Part shown: one piece after another, positions 37,611-46,490 of the stretch | Layout of the letters: each line of letters starts with the position of its first letter | Position numbering within the stretch: the first letter of the stretch is position 1 | DNA from: Halomonas urumqiensis | GTDB lineage: Bacteria; Pseudomonadota; Gammaproteobacteria; Pseudomonadales; Halomonadaceae | Assembly: GCF_003028575.1 (NCBI RefSeq) | Contig: NZ_PYUD01000009.1 | Span: 43,458 to 107,457 of the forward strand | Length of the DNA: 64,000 nucleotides | Direction of reading: 5' to 3' | Program-made: the position numbers and the translations under genes | Notes under the pieces: model-generated | Told to the model about the DNA's origin: nothing | What the model saw: the letters and a program-made list of their open reading frames with translations, nothing else | Databases searched by the model: none

Positions 37611-39242
37611 ATGAGTGATTTCATGCTGCCCGATATCGGTGAAGGTATCGTGGAGTGCGAGGTGGTGGAGTGGCGCGTGGCCGAGGGCGATGTGATCGAG
37701 GAAGACCAGCCGGTGGTCGAGGTGATGACTGACAAGGCACTGGTCGAGATCACCGCGCCACAAGCCGGTCGGGTGACGCGGTTGTATGTACCCAAGGGCG
37801 AGATCGCCAAGGTGCATGCGCCGCTCTATGCCTACGAGGTCGAAGGTGCCATGCCAGCACCCGAAACCGCCACCGAGACCCCGGTGGTGCAGCCAAAAGT
37901 AGTGCAGCCAAAAGTAGCGCAGCCCCAGGTCGCGGCGCGCGACTTCATCCTGCCGGATATCGGTGAGGGTATCGTCGAGTGTGAAGTGGTCGAATGGCGG
38001 GTCAGTGAAGGAGAGACCATCGCCGAGGACCAGCCGGTCGTCGATGTGATGACCGACAAGGCACTGGTCGAGATCACCGCACCAGAGGCCGGGGTGGTAA
38101 GCAAGCTGCATGTCGGGAAGGGCGAGATTGCCAAGGTGCATGCGCCGCTTTATGCCTACCAGCCCGAAGGTACCGAGGCGTCGTTAGAGGAACCGCAGGC
38201 AGTGGCCAGGCAAGCTTCCACTGCGGCTAACCCGCCATCGCCGGCTGCCGATGCCAAGGTTGTCCGCCAGGGTCACCGGTCAGGCGAGTCACCTGCCGGG
38301 GTCGAGACTGGCCGCGGTCCTTATGGAAGAATTCCCGCCGCACCGGCGGTACGCCGTTTGCTGCGTGAGCATGAGCTGACCCTCGACGAGGTACCGGGCA
38401 CCGGCAAGCAAGGCCGGGTGCTGAAGGACGATGTGCAGCGTTACCTGGACGCCGGTGGCAAGGCCACCCGTGTGCAACAACCTGACACGACAGCGCCGGG
38501 CGCCGACAACGCCGCAGCGGCCGAACCCATCACCCAGGGCGGCAAGGTGGAACCCCTGCGTGGCGTGCGCGCGGTGATGGCACGGCGCATGGTCGAGGCT
38601 GCCACCACCATCCCGCACTTCCAGTATGGCGAGGAGATCGATGTCACCGCGCTGCTGGCGCTACGCGAACGCCTCAAGCCGCTGGCGGAGGCGGAAAATA
38701 CCCGGCTGACGCTGATGCCGCTGTTCATGAAGGCCATGGCGCTGGCGGTGAAGGCCCATCCGATCCTCAATGCGAGGCTCAATGACGAGGCCACCGAGAT
38801 TCATTACCAGGATTCGGTGAACATCGGCATGGCGGTGGATAGCCGCGCCGGGTTGATGGTGCCCAACGTCAAGGGGGTCGAGCGCCGCACCCTGCTCGAG
38901 GTGGCGGCCGAGATCCAGCGTCTCACCGAAGATGCCCGTGCTGGCCGGGTCGCCCAGCAGGATCTCAAGGGCGGCACCATCAGTATCTCGAATATCGGGG
39001 CACTGGGCGGCACCTATGCCGCGCCCATCATCAACGCGCCCGAGGTAGCCATCGTGGCGATCGGCAAGACCCAGTGGTTGCCACGCTTCGATGAACATGG
39101 CGAGGTGACCCGGCGGGCGATCATGACGATCACCTGGTCGGGGGATCACCGCATCATCGATGGTGGCACCATCGCCCGCTTCTGCAATGCCTGGAAGGGC
39201 TACTTGGAAGCGCCGGAGACGATGCTTCTGCATCTGGGCTGA
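37611..39242 (+). CDS. bkdB: Dihydrolipoyl acyltransferase E2 with two lipoyl domains
   Basis: E2 core of the branched-chain complex, 543 residues. Two lipoyl domains lie at residues 1-80 and 110-187, with lipoyl lysines Lys42 and Lys150 (VMTDKALVEI in both). The domains are about 82 % identical. A Pro/Val/Gln linker (PKVVQPKVAQPQV) joins them. The peripheral subunit-binding domain is at about 240-280 (PAAPAVRRLLREHEL), and the acyltransferase domain ends with the active site SGDHRIIDGGTIARF. ATG 37611 follows AGGAG; a GTG at 37602 is less likely. Pseudomonas BkdB has a single lipoyl domain. No E3 gene follows. Confidence 0.93.
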   Translation: MSDFMLPDIGEGIVECEVVEWRVAEGDVIEEDQPVVEVMTDKALVEITAPQAGRVTRLYVPKGEIAKVHAPLYAYEVEGAMPAPETATETPVVQPKVVQPKVAQPQVAARDFILPDIGEGIVECEVVEWRVSEGETIAEDQPVVDVMTDKALVEITAPEAGVVSKLHVGKGEIAKVHAPLYAYQPEGTEASLEEPQAVARQASTAANPPSPAADAKVVRQGHRSGESPAGVETGRGPYGRIPAAPAVRRLLREHELTLDEVPGTGKQGRVLKDDVQRYLDAGGKATRVQQPDTTAPGADNAAAAEPITQGGKVEPLRGVRAVMARRMVEAATTIPHFQYGEEIDVTALLALRERLKPLAEAENTRLTLMPLFMKAMALAVKAHPILNARLNDEATEIHYQDSVNIGMAVDSRAGLMVPNVKGVERRTLLEVAAEIQRLTEDARAGRVAQQDLKGGTISISNIGALGGTYAAPIINAPEVAIVAIGKTQWLPRFDEHGEVTRRAIMTITWSGDHRIIDGGTIARFCNAWKGYLEAPETMLLHLG

Positions 39243-39252
39243 GGCGGATGCG

Positions 39253-41127
39253 ATGAGCCAGCCCCCTCTGCAGCAGTTCTATATCCCGGAAGAGCAGTCG
39301 ATCTATCTGCTCAGCCACGGCGATGCCCGCAAGCTCAAGGCTTGGGTGGCGCTGTGCCAGGCCCAGCTCGAGCAGCTGGGCTACCGGGAGATAGCATTGA
39401 TCGGCAAGGGGGCCTACGGTTTCGTGTTCGCCGGGCTCACGGCGCTAGGTGACCGCTACGTGTTCAAGTTCACGCGCGTCACCCTGCCGGCGCACCTTCA
39501 GGAGCGCCTCGAAGAAGAGGCGTTCATGCTGGAGCAGGTCGACCACCCACGGGTGCCGAAGTTGATTGCCTACCAGCGGGTCCGCAACCAGTCGATCCTG
39601 GTGATGCAGCGTGCGCCTGGGCTCAACCTTGAAGAAGTGTCGCTTCGTGAAGGCCGTCTGCCGCCACGCCTGGTGGTCCGCATCGCCGATCAACTGGCCG
39701 ACATTCTGCGCGCACTGCGTCGCGAGAACGGCCCATCGTTACGCCCCATCGTGCATGGCGACATCAAGCCCTCGAATCTGGTATTCGATGGCGACAGGGA
39801 AACCATTGCGTTGATCGACTGGGGCTCGTCGGTGTTCGCCCAACTGGATGCTAATCAGCAGTTCGTGGCGGCCAACGTCATGGAACTGATGTCGGATAAT
39901 CTGCAGCAGACCAACGCCCGCCTGGGCGATGTCTATTTCATTGGCGAGGAGCAGCTCAATGGTGCGCTCTCCTCGCCACGCTTCGACGAGCAGGGCGCCG
40001 CCGGTACCCTCTACGCACTAGCCTCGGCGCAGTCTTGCCGGTTCGGACATCGGGCCATTCCGGCCACCTCGCTTGGCCTTCCGGTGGAATTCGCCCGCAT
40101 GCTGGATGGCATGCTCGATCCGGATCCGGCCGTTCGCTTGCGTGCCGGTGACCATTTCATCGAGGCGATGCCACGCATGGCACGTGTTGTGATGATTGAT
40201 CTACCTGAGCCGCCTATCCACGCCCTGGTGCCGGTGTGGGTACGTCCACTGGTACGCGAGATCGATACCGTGGTGTACAGCTCGCGCAAGGCGTTCCTGC
40301 GCGAGGAAGGCGGACGCGAGACCCTCAGCGACGTCAACGATGTGCAGCTGGATCGCTACTACAAGAACTTCATGCAAGGGATGGGCGAGACCGAGAAGGC
40401 GTTTCTGGCATCGGTCAGTCGCCTGGGTCGCTATCCGGTGGTGGGAGGGTTGGCGGTGCGTTGGGAGGCCGAGGGGGTCTACATCGACACCTCGCTCAAC
40501 CTGCATGACCAGAGTCTGCGTCCCGCCTTCCTCGCCGCGGTCAACAACATGGTCCATCTGGCCCGAGCGATCTATCGTCAGGGCATCTTCAAGAGCTGTC
40601 TGTTCAATGCGCGCGACACGCTTCACCTGGACCGCGAGGGCCCGGACCAGCCCTTCGCGCGGATGCCTGGCATGCGGCTCGCCTACGAGGTCAGCGCGGT
40701 ACCCGAACTCGAAGACCGTAGCCGGCTGCACAGCTACTTCGAGGACGGCCCGGACCCCGAGGAGTTTCTGGTACTGCCGGAGGCGATCATCACCTCGCTT
40801 GAAGCGCTCAACGACATTCACCATACCGGCATGATCATCTTCGAGGCGCTACCCGAGCACCTCAAGATCCACAGCTATTACCGGCTGCTTGACCCTTCCC
40901 GTGAAGGCGAGTTCCAGCGCCGCCTGGAGGATATCCTCGACGCGGTGGGGCTGATCGAGGGGCTGGGGGTCTCCGGGTTCATGAAGATGCCCTACAAGGA
41001 CACTCGCTTCTTTGCCCACGTCGAACGTCAGCCCGAACGTTTCTATCCCCGCGACCCGCGCGCGGCACTGCGCGACACCAGTGCCGTCGATAAGCGGGCT
41101 GGCGCGGTGGGGCCACCCAGCGGCTAG
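39253..41127 (+). CDS. Hanks-type protein kinase-like protein encoded in bkd operon
   Basis: 624-residue protein with an N-terminal eukaryotic-like kinase domain. The Gly-rich loop is IGKGAYGFVFAG (50-61), the ATP-anchoring Lys72 is in YVFKFTR, and the catalytic loop HGDIKPSNLVF (168-178) has Asp170, Lys172 and Asn175. The metal motif is DWG (189-191) instead of DFG. HGD in place of HRD makes it a non-RD kinase. Residues about 350-624 match nothing I recognise; no membrane helix is seen. ATG 39253 follows GAGG, 10 bp after the E2 stop, so it is in the bkd operon. Substrate unknown; E1alpha is an obvious candidate. Confidence 0.83.
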   Translation: MSQPPLQQFYIPEEQSIYLLSHGDARKLKAWVALCQAQLEQLGYREIALIGKGAYGFVFAGLTALGDRYVFKFTRVTLPAHLQERLEEEAFMLEQVDHPRVPKLIAYQRVRNQSILVMQRAPGLNLEEVSLREGRLPPRLVVRIADQLADILRALRRENGPSLRPIVHGDIKPSNLVFDGDRETIALIDWGSSVFAQLDANQQFVAANVMELMSDNLQQTNARLGDVYFIGEEQLNGALSSPRFDEQGAAGTLYALASAQSCRFGHRAIPATSLGLPVEFARMLDGMLDPDPAVRLRAGDHFIEAMPRMARVVMIDLPEPPIHALVPVWVRPLVREIDTVVYSSRKAFLREEGGRETLSDVNDVQLDRYYKNFMQGMGETEKAFLASVSRLGRYPVVGGLAVRWEAEGVYIDTSLNLHDQSLRPAFLAAVNNMVHLARAIYRQGIFKSCLFNARDTLHLDREGPDQPFARMPGMRLAYEVSAVPELEDRSRLHSYFEDGPDPEEFLVLPEAIITSLEALNDIHHTGMIIFEALPEHLKIHSYYRLLDPSREGEFQRRLEDILDAVGLIEGLGVSGFMKMPYKDTRFFAHVERQPERFYPRDPRAALRDTSAVDKRAGAVGPPSG

Positions 41128-42428
41128 CGAGTCATCGCCGTGGGCAGGTACAGCGCGATCTGTGGAAACAGGTGCATGATGGCGATCGCCAGCAGCATCA
41201 ACAGGAAGAATGGCAGGGTGGCGCGAGTGATGGTGATGATGTCCTTGCCGGTGAGGCCCTGTATCACGAACAGGTTGAAACCCACGGGTGGGGTGATCTG
41301 CGACATCTCGACCACCACCACCAGGTAGATCCCGAACCAGATCAGATCGAAACCGGCGACCTCGATCAGCGGCATGATGATCGCGGTGACCAGCAGGATC
41401 AGCGAAATACCATCGAGAAAGCAGCCCATCACCAGCAGTAGCAGGGTCAGTGCGATCAGCAGCAGGGTAGGTGACAGCCCCATCTCGCCAATCGCGCGGG
41501 CCAGTTGCATCGGTACTTGGGTGAAACCCATGGCGGAGGTCAGAAACGAGGCCCCGGCGATGATGAAGGCGATCATGCAGGCGGTGCGCACCGCTGCGAA
41601 CAACGAATCCTTGAAGATTGTCGTGTTGAACTGGCCATTCAGCCTGGCGATCACTATCGACAGCACCACCCCCACGGCGGCGGCCTCGGTGGGCGAGGCA
41701 AGCCCGCCGTAGATCGACACGATGATGCCGCCGATCAATACCAGAATCGGAATCAGTGACCAGGTGTGGCGAAGGCGTTCGGCAAAGCTCATGCCGGATT
41801 CATCCTCGCCGGTCAGGCCCAGACGATCGCCCTTGAGCAGTGCCCAGCCCACCAGATAGCCGGTGAACATCAGCAGGATCATCAGGCCAGGGCCGATGCC
41901 GGCCATGAACAGGCGCGAGATCGATTGTTCAGTGACCACACCATAGACGATCAGCATGATCGAAGGCGGAATCAACAGGCCCAGGGTCGAGGCACTCGCC
42001 AGGGTGCCAATCGCCATCTGGCTGTCGTAGCCGCGTCGCTCCAGTTCCGGTAGCGTCATCTTGCCGACCGTGGCGCAGGTGGCCGCCGAGGAGCCGCACA
42101 CCGCCGCAAACATGCCGCTGCCGATGATGTTGGTGTGCAGCAGCCGCCCGGGAATCCGGTTGAGCCACGGCGAAAGCCCACGGAACATGTTATCGGCAAG
42201 CCCAGAACGGAACAGGATCTCGCCCATCCAGATGAACATTGGCAGGGCGGTGAGATCCCAGCCGTAGCTGGCGCCCCAGAAGTCCGAGGCCAGGATCGGG
42301 CCGGGGTCGAAGGTACTGAAGAATGCCAGCGCCACCCAGGCGGTGCCGATCAGCGAGAAGGCGATCCACACCCCGCTGCCAAGCAACAGCGCAAGCGTGA
42401 TCAGGGTGGCCAGACTGAGCATCAGCAT
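41124..42428 (-). CDS. TRAP transporter large permease (DctM-type)
   Basis: Twelve-helix TRAP membrane subunit of 434 residues, carrying out sodium- or proton-driven uptake of a carboxylate-like solute. Family sequences include GLSPWLNRIPGRLLHTNIIG, SSAATCATVGKMTLPELERRG, LIPPSIMLIVYGV and EMSQITPPVGFNLFVIQGL. Its last codons overlap the kinase gene stop from the other strand by 4 bp. GGAGA precedes ATG 42428. It works with the DctQ subunit (42450) and the binding protein (43095) in the same operon. Ligand unknown. Confidence 0.9.
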   Translation of the reverse strand: MLMLSLATLITLALLLGSGVWIAFSLIGTAWVALAFFSTFDPGPILASDFWGASYGWDLTALPMFIWMGEILFRSGLADNMFRGLSPWLNRIPGRLLHTNIIGSGMFAAVCGSSAATCATVGKMTLPELERRGYDSQMAIGTLASASTLGLLIPPSIMLIVYGVVTEQSISRLFMAGIGPGLMILLMFTGYLVGWALLKGDRLGLTGEDESGMSFAERLRHTWSLIPILVLIGGIIVSIYGGLASPTEAAAVGVVLSIVIARLNGQFNTTIFKDSLFAAVRTACMIAFIIAGASFLTSAMGFTQVPMQLARAIGEMGLSPTLLLIALTLLLLVMGCFLDGISLILLVTAIIMPLIEVAGFDLIWFGIYLVVVVEMSQITPPVGFNLFVIQGLTGKDIITITRATLPFFLLMLLAIAIMHLFPQIALYLPTAMTR

Positions 42429-42449
42429 GGCGAAGTCTCCGGTGGCACG

Positions 42450-43043
42450 TCAGGAAGGGGTGTTGTCGTCGGGCGCTTCGGGGTCACGAAAGCTCGCCGG
42501 GTCGCGGACAGCGATCTTGAGCGTCATCGCCAGAGCCTCGAGCAGTGCCAGGCAAAGCAGGCCAACGCCGATGGTCAGGATGGCCTGCGGAATCCACAGC
42601 GGGATCGATATGAACCCGGATGAGACGTCGTTGAATTCGATGCTTTCCATGATCAGGGAGATCAGCCCCTTGCCAAGCACCACGCTGATGGTCAGGGCGA
42701 CGAGCAAGCCAAACACCTCGAACCACACGCGAAGTCTCGTGGGCAACCGGGTGATTACCAGGGTCATGCGGATGTGCGCATGATGAACGAAGGTGTAGGC
42801 AAGCCCCAGGAAGGTGGCCCCCACCAGCAGGTAGGCGGCGATTTCCGAGACACCGGTGATACTGATGCCCAGTCGCCCGAGACCGACGAGCACAAGCAAG
42901 GCATCGATGACCCGAAAACCGACCTGCAGGGCGATCAACGCGCAGATCGTGACCATGCAGGTCGCCGCCCCTATGGCACCGAATCGGTAGAGCGCGTTGA
43001 ACTTGAAGGCGCTGGCCTCGTCTGTCGAGGGTGTGGCGTTCAT
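42450..43043 (-). CDS. TRAP transporter small permease (DctQ-type)
   Basis: Four-helix TRAP subunit of 197 residues. Hydrophobic segments are around residues 20-45 (AIGAATCMVTICALIALQVG), 65-85, 105-130 and 150-175. The HHAHIRMTLVITRLP region is the conserved DctQ loop. GAGGAAA is upstream of ATG 43043. It sits between the binding-protein and large-permease genes, with 21 bp to the latter, the standard dctPQM order. Confidence 0.88.
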   Translation of the reverse strand: MNATPSTDEASAFKFNALYRFGAIGAATCMVTICALIALQVGFRVIDALLVLVGLGRLGISITGVSEIAAYLLVGATFLGLAYTFVHHAHIRMTLVITRLPTRLRVWFEVFGLLVALTISVVLGKGLISLIMESIEFNDVSSGFISIPLWIPQAILTIGVGLLCLALLEALAMTLKIAVRDPASFRDPEAPDDNTPS

Positions 43044-43094
43044 GGCGTTTCCTCAAGGCACGCGCGGCCCAGAAAGGGTCGCGCGTGGGTGAGA

Positions 43095-44126
43095 TTACTG
43101 CTCGTCCAGTGAGTCGCGATATTCGTCGAGTACCGCCTTGGCGTCGTCACTGGCACGCGATTGCCAATCCTCGAACAGGGTGTCGCCCGCTTCCTGCAGG
43201 GCGGCCGCCACCTCGTCGTTGGGCGTTGTCACTGTGATGCCGTTCTCCCGCAACGCGTCGAGACTGGCCTCGTTGTCGTCACGGCTCATTTGCCAACCGC
43301 GCTCTTCGGCTTCCGCCGCGGCGTCAAGTACCGCCTGCTGGGTTTCATCGTCAAGCTGGTCGAAGGTCCGCTTGTTGACGAACACGATGTTCTTCGGCAG
43401 CCACAGGTTGGCCTCGGTGTAATGGGACAGGTAGTCCCAGGCGGTCATCGAATTGCCGGTGGAGCTGGAGGTGATCATGGCATCCACACGCCCGGTGCTG
43501 AAGGCGGTGGGAATGTCGGATTCCTCCGTTTCGGTGGGGCTACCGCCCAGATTCTGAACGAAGCGCTGGGTATTGATGTTGGGCGCGCGAACCCTCAGGC
43601 CCTCGAACTGGTCGGGATCCTCGAGCGGCTCGGCGGTGTAGATGCCCTGGGCTGGCCATGTCACTGCGTATAACGGCATCAACCCCTCCTCGGCGAAGAT
43701 GTCGGTAATCATCGGCTTGGTGGCCTGCCACAACGCCAAGGCCTGTTCGTAGCTTCCCGCGACGCCCGGGAGCGTGTCGATCTCGAAGATGGGATCATCG
43801 TTGGACAGGGTCGAGAGGAATATCTCGCCAACCTGCACGGTGCCGCGGCGCACCGAGGGTTTGATCTCGCCATGGGCGATCAACGAGCCGCCGCTGTGTA
43901 CGGTGATCGTGACCTCGCCATCGGTCGCCTCGGCGACATCCTCGGCGAATTGCTTGTTGTTCTCGGTGTGGAAGCTGGCGTCGCCATAGGGGGTCGCCAT
44001 GTTCCATTCCGCGGCCTGTGCAGCACTGGCAACACCCATCAGGGTGACGAGCAGTAGTGGAGTAAAGCGCACATGAGGGATGAAAACGGTGGGAAACAAC
44101 ACAGTGGTGAAGCGCTGCGTCTGCAT
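43095..44126 (-). CDS. TRAP transporter substrate-binding protein (DctP-type)
   Basis: Periplasmic solute receptor of 343 residues. A signal peptide (to about residue 38, ending GVASAAQA) precedes the mature AEWNMATPYGDASFHTENN. The family motif LRVRAPNINTQRFVQNLGGS contains the conserved Arg that clamps a substrate carboxylate. ATG 44126 with GGAG upstream is chosen over the in-frame opening at 44168. It is first in the TRAP operon and divergent from pxpA. The pairing hints at a pyroglutamate-like or related ligand, but this is only inference. Confidence 0.9.
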   Translation of the reverse strand: MQTQRFTTVLFPTVFIPHVRFTPLLLVTLMGVASAAQAAEWNMATPYGDASFHTENNKQFAEDVAEATDGEVTITVHSGGSLIAHGEIKPSVRRGTVQVGEIFLSTLSNDDPIFEIDTLPGVAGSYEQALALWQATKPMITDIFAEEGLMPLYAVTWPAQGIYTAEPLEDPDQFEGLRVRAPNINTQRFVQNLGGSPTETEESDIPTAFSTGRVDAMITSSSTGNSMTAWDYLSHYTEANLWLPKNIVFVNKRTFDQLDDETQQAVLDAAAEAEERGWQMSRDDNEASLDALRENGITVTTPNDEVAAALQEAGDTLFEDWQSRASDDAKAVLDEYRDSLDEQ

Positions 44127-44326
44127 GGGAGAACTCCAGTGGTTGTCGAGTTTGTTGTGGCCTCTCATAACACCTTGGAGTGTAGCGGCTCCTGCCGTTG
44201 ATAATCCGCTGACGGTGTTTTCTGGCGGAATTCGGCTTGGCGCGGTGGCAGCGGGTTTTCTATAGTCTAGGGCCTGTGCACTCGGGCTTGGACAAGCCCT
44301 GCATGCCTATCATGACGGGAGATACA

Positions 44327-45082
44327 ATGAACATTCCGCTGCTCAACTGTGACATGGGCGAAAGTTTCGGAAACTGGACGCTTGGATTGGATGCCGAGGT
44401 GATGCCGTACGTGGACTGCGCCAACATCGCCTGTGGTTATCATGCCTCCGATCCGCATGTCATGCGACGCACCGTGGCGTTGGCGGTCCAGCACTCGGTC
44501 AAGATCGGCGCACATCCAGCCTACCCGGACCTGATGGGGTTTGGCCGACGCTCAATGGCCTGCACGCCCGCCGAGGTGGAAGATATGGTGCTCTATCAAA
44601 TCGGCGCGCTGGCGGGTATCTGCCGTGCCGAGGGCACCGCCCCTGGTTATGTCAAACCCCACGGGGCGCTCTATAACGATATGGCCCGCGACAGTGCGCT
44701 GCTGGAGGGGGTACTGCGTGCGGTGAGGGCATTCGACGCCAACCTGCCGGTCATGGTGATGGCCACCGCCGATACCTCTGCGAGTCGGTTGCTTGCCGAG
44801 GAAATGGGCATGACGCTGTGGTTCGAGACCTTTGCCGATCGCGCCTATGATACCAACGGCCATTTGGCTTCCAGGCGTCTGCCCGGCGCAGTGCATCATG
44901 ATCAGGAGACGATCGTTGCCCAGGCTGTGTCGCTTGCTAGGGGAGAAGCACAGACCACGCTCGATGGAACAGAGCTGACGCTTGCCTGTGACACGATCTG
45001 CGTGCATGGCGACAACCCTGAATCGGTAGCCGCCGTGCGAGCCATTCGCCAGGCGCTGGTCGACCTGGAAGGGCAGCGTTGA
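44327..45082 (+). CDS. pxpA: 5-oxoprolinase subunit A (LamB/YcsF family)
   Basis: 251-residue LamB/YcsF protein. PxpA works with PxpB and PxpC to open 5-oxoproline (pyroglutamate) to glutamate. The start [17 protein letters not shown], the stretch [16 protein letters not shown], the segment [19 protein letters not shown] and [10 protein letters not shown] are family hallmarks. GGGAGA precedes ATG 44327. PxpB and PxpC are absent from the window, so either they lie elsewhere or this copy serves another lactam. Divergent from a TRAP operon. Confidence 0.87.
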   Translation: MNIPLLNCDMGESFGNWTLGLDAEVMPYVDCANIACGYHASDPHVMRRTVALAVQHSVKIGAHPAYPDLMGFGRRSMACTPAEVEDMVLYQIGALAGICRAEGTAPGYVKPHGALYNDMARDSALLEGVLRAVRAFDANLPVMVMATADTSASRLLAEEMGMTLWFETFADRAYDTNGHLASRRLPGAVHHDQETIVAQAVSLARGEAQTTLDGTELTLACDTICVHGDNPESVAAVRAIRQALVDLEGQR

Positions 45083-45127
45083 AGCTTAGCGTACAAGTAA
45101 GCCCAGCAGTGATGAGCGCAGGGCGTC

Positions 45128-45155
45128 GTGTCAGGTGTCAGGTGTCAGGTGACAG
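45128..45155 (+). repeat. Tandem heptamer repeat
   Basis: Three perfect GTGTCAG units in tandem (45128-45148) are followed by the variant GTGACAG (45149-45155). It lies between pxpA and the end of the ribbon-helix-helix-like gene. Its role is unknown; it may be a slippage-prone spacer. Confidence 0.8.
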
Positions 45156-45171
45156 GAAAGTGACATGCGAC

Positions 45172-45384
45172 TCAGGCGCCCAGGCCACTCTCGCGCAGGA
45201 GCTGGTCTATCGAACGCTCGGTGTGTGGGGGTGGCGCTGTCTCGATCATCAGATGTGTCTCGAGACTCGTGACCGATTCGCGAACGCAGCGCTCGATAAG
45301 TTCGGCCTTGCCAAGGCCCGTCAACTCGGAGAGACGTTCCAGGCGCATTTCGAGATCACGTGGGAAGCGCAGCAGATGTGGCAT
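45172..45384 (-). CDS. Small ribbon-helix-helix-like protein
   Basis: 70-residue protein beginning MPHLLRFPRDLEMRLERL. A short beta segment (HLLRFP) is followed by two helices (DLEMRLERLSELTG, KAELIERCVRESVTSLE), the layout of ribbon-helix-helix DNA-binding proteins and many antitoxins. It is a likely real gene because AAGGAG lies 8 bases before the ATG. The remaining ~25 residues (APPPHTERSIDQLLRESG) are probably a flexible tail. No partner toxin is visible next to it: pxpA is on the other strand and the GntR gene starts beyond 240 bp of non-coding DNA. Function unknown. Confidence 0.65.
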   Translation of the reverse strand: MPHLLRFPRDLEMRLERLSELTGLGKAELIERCVRESVTSLETHLMIETAPPPHTERSIDQLLRESGLGA

Positions 45385-45625
45385 GGTGTATCTCCTTGAT
45401 CGAGGTTCGTCGTCCGATACTGTGGGTGCGATTCGACAACGCGCCGGGCGGAACTCGAGGCGACAAGTTACGTGTTATTGAAGCGAGGTGTTCGCGTAGG
45501 CTCGTTTCTCTATTGTAATATAAAGTTACCGGCAGCGATGTTCAGTGTCGCTGACCCAGGTGACGAACGCGTGACACCGCGACGATCACTGCCCGGGTTT
45601 CTTGTCCGGGCTTAAGGAATGGGCC

Positions 45626-46327
45626 TCACGCCAGGCCCTGACGCGTCATCACCTCGATGATGATCGGTACCGGGGTCATCAGGTGATCACGCATCATGCG
45701 TGATGCGCGGGGGGCGTCGCGGGCCAGGATGATCTCGACCAATGCCGCGTGCTCTTGTCGCTTGGTTTCGAGGGCTTGATCGGAGAACACCGTCTCGCGC
45801 AGCCATAGGTGGCGATAACGCTCGACCTGGTCGAACAGACTCTGGCGTACTTGCAGCAGGTGGGGTGAAAGGCAGCCGTTGGCGATGGCGGTGTGGTAGG
45901 CCTGGTGACGGGCATCCCAGACATCTAGCAGCTCATCAGGGGAGTTGACTTCCATGACCTTGGACAAAGTGTGGGCGCGCGCCAGTATTTCCGCCTCCCA
46001 GGCATCATCACCGCGTTCGATGGCAAGCTCCAGTACCAGACCTTCGAGCTGCGCGCGTGCATCGTAGAGGTCATTGAGTTCGGCGATCGACATCGGTGCG
46101 ACACGGTAGCCGCGCTGGCTGATGGCCACCACCAGGCGCTCCGCGACCAGTTGCGACAGCGCCTCGCGCAGTGGCCCCACACCGAGTTCATAGTGCGCTT
46201 TAAGACGGCTCATCAGGAGCTTTTCACCGGGCTTGAAGACGCCTCGAATGATGTCTTTCTTCAGCCAGTGATAGGCGCTGATGCCGAGGTTCTGCCTTGG
46301 CGAGCTATCCGTTTTTGTGCTTTGCAT
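45626..46327 (-). CDS. GntR/FCD regulator, GlaR/CsiR-type
   Basis: 233-residue GntR regulator. The winged helix-turn-helix (about 15-80) includes LKKDIIRGVFKPGEKLLMSR and GVGPLREALSQLVAERLVV. The FCD ligand-binding domain (about 90-220) has the metal-site helices with DARHQAYHTAIANGC and EHAALVEIILARD. In E. coli the relative CsiR/GlaR represses the glutarate/L-2-hydroxyglutarate operon csiD-lhgO. Here it is divergent from lhgO, which makes that the most likely target and ligand class. AGGACAT lies before ATG 46327. Confidence 0.82.
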   Translation of the reverse strand: MQSTKTDSSPRQNLGISAYHWLKKDIIRGVFKPGEKLLMSRLKAHYELGVGPLREALSQLVAERLVVAISQRGYRVAPMSIAELNDLYDARAQLEGLVLELAIERGDDAWEAEILARAHTLSKVMEVNSPDELLDVWDARHQAYHTAIANGCLSPHLLQVRQSLFDQVERYRHLWLRETVFSDQALETKRQEHAALVEIILARDAPRASRMMRDHLMTPVPIIIEVMTRQGLA

Positions 46328-46490
46328 TGATGTCCTGCCCCTGGCGCGACCATTCCCTGTGATTGCTGGCTATCTTAGCCGAACATCGCCATTTCTGATA
46401 ACACCTGGCCAGTCTGGGTGATTGATGGCAATTCGTTCCATCGGTGGCTATTCTGGCCTTCCAAGACTCCCCGTTACCGTGAGGTTTAAC

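Noticed and set aside
45172..45384. Complete toxin-antitoxin module
   Set aside because: Only an antitoxin-like protein is found; no second small gene with a start signal adjoins it on the same strand.
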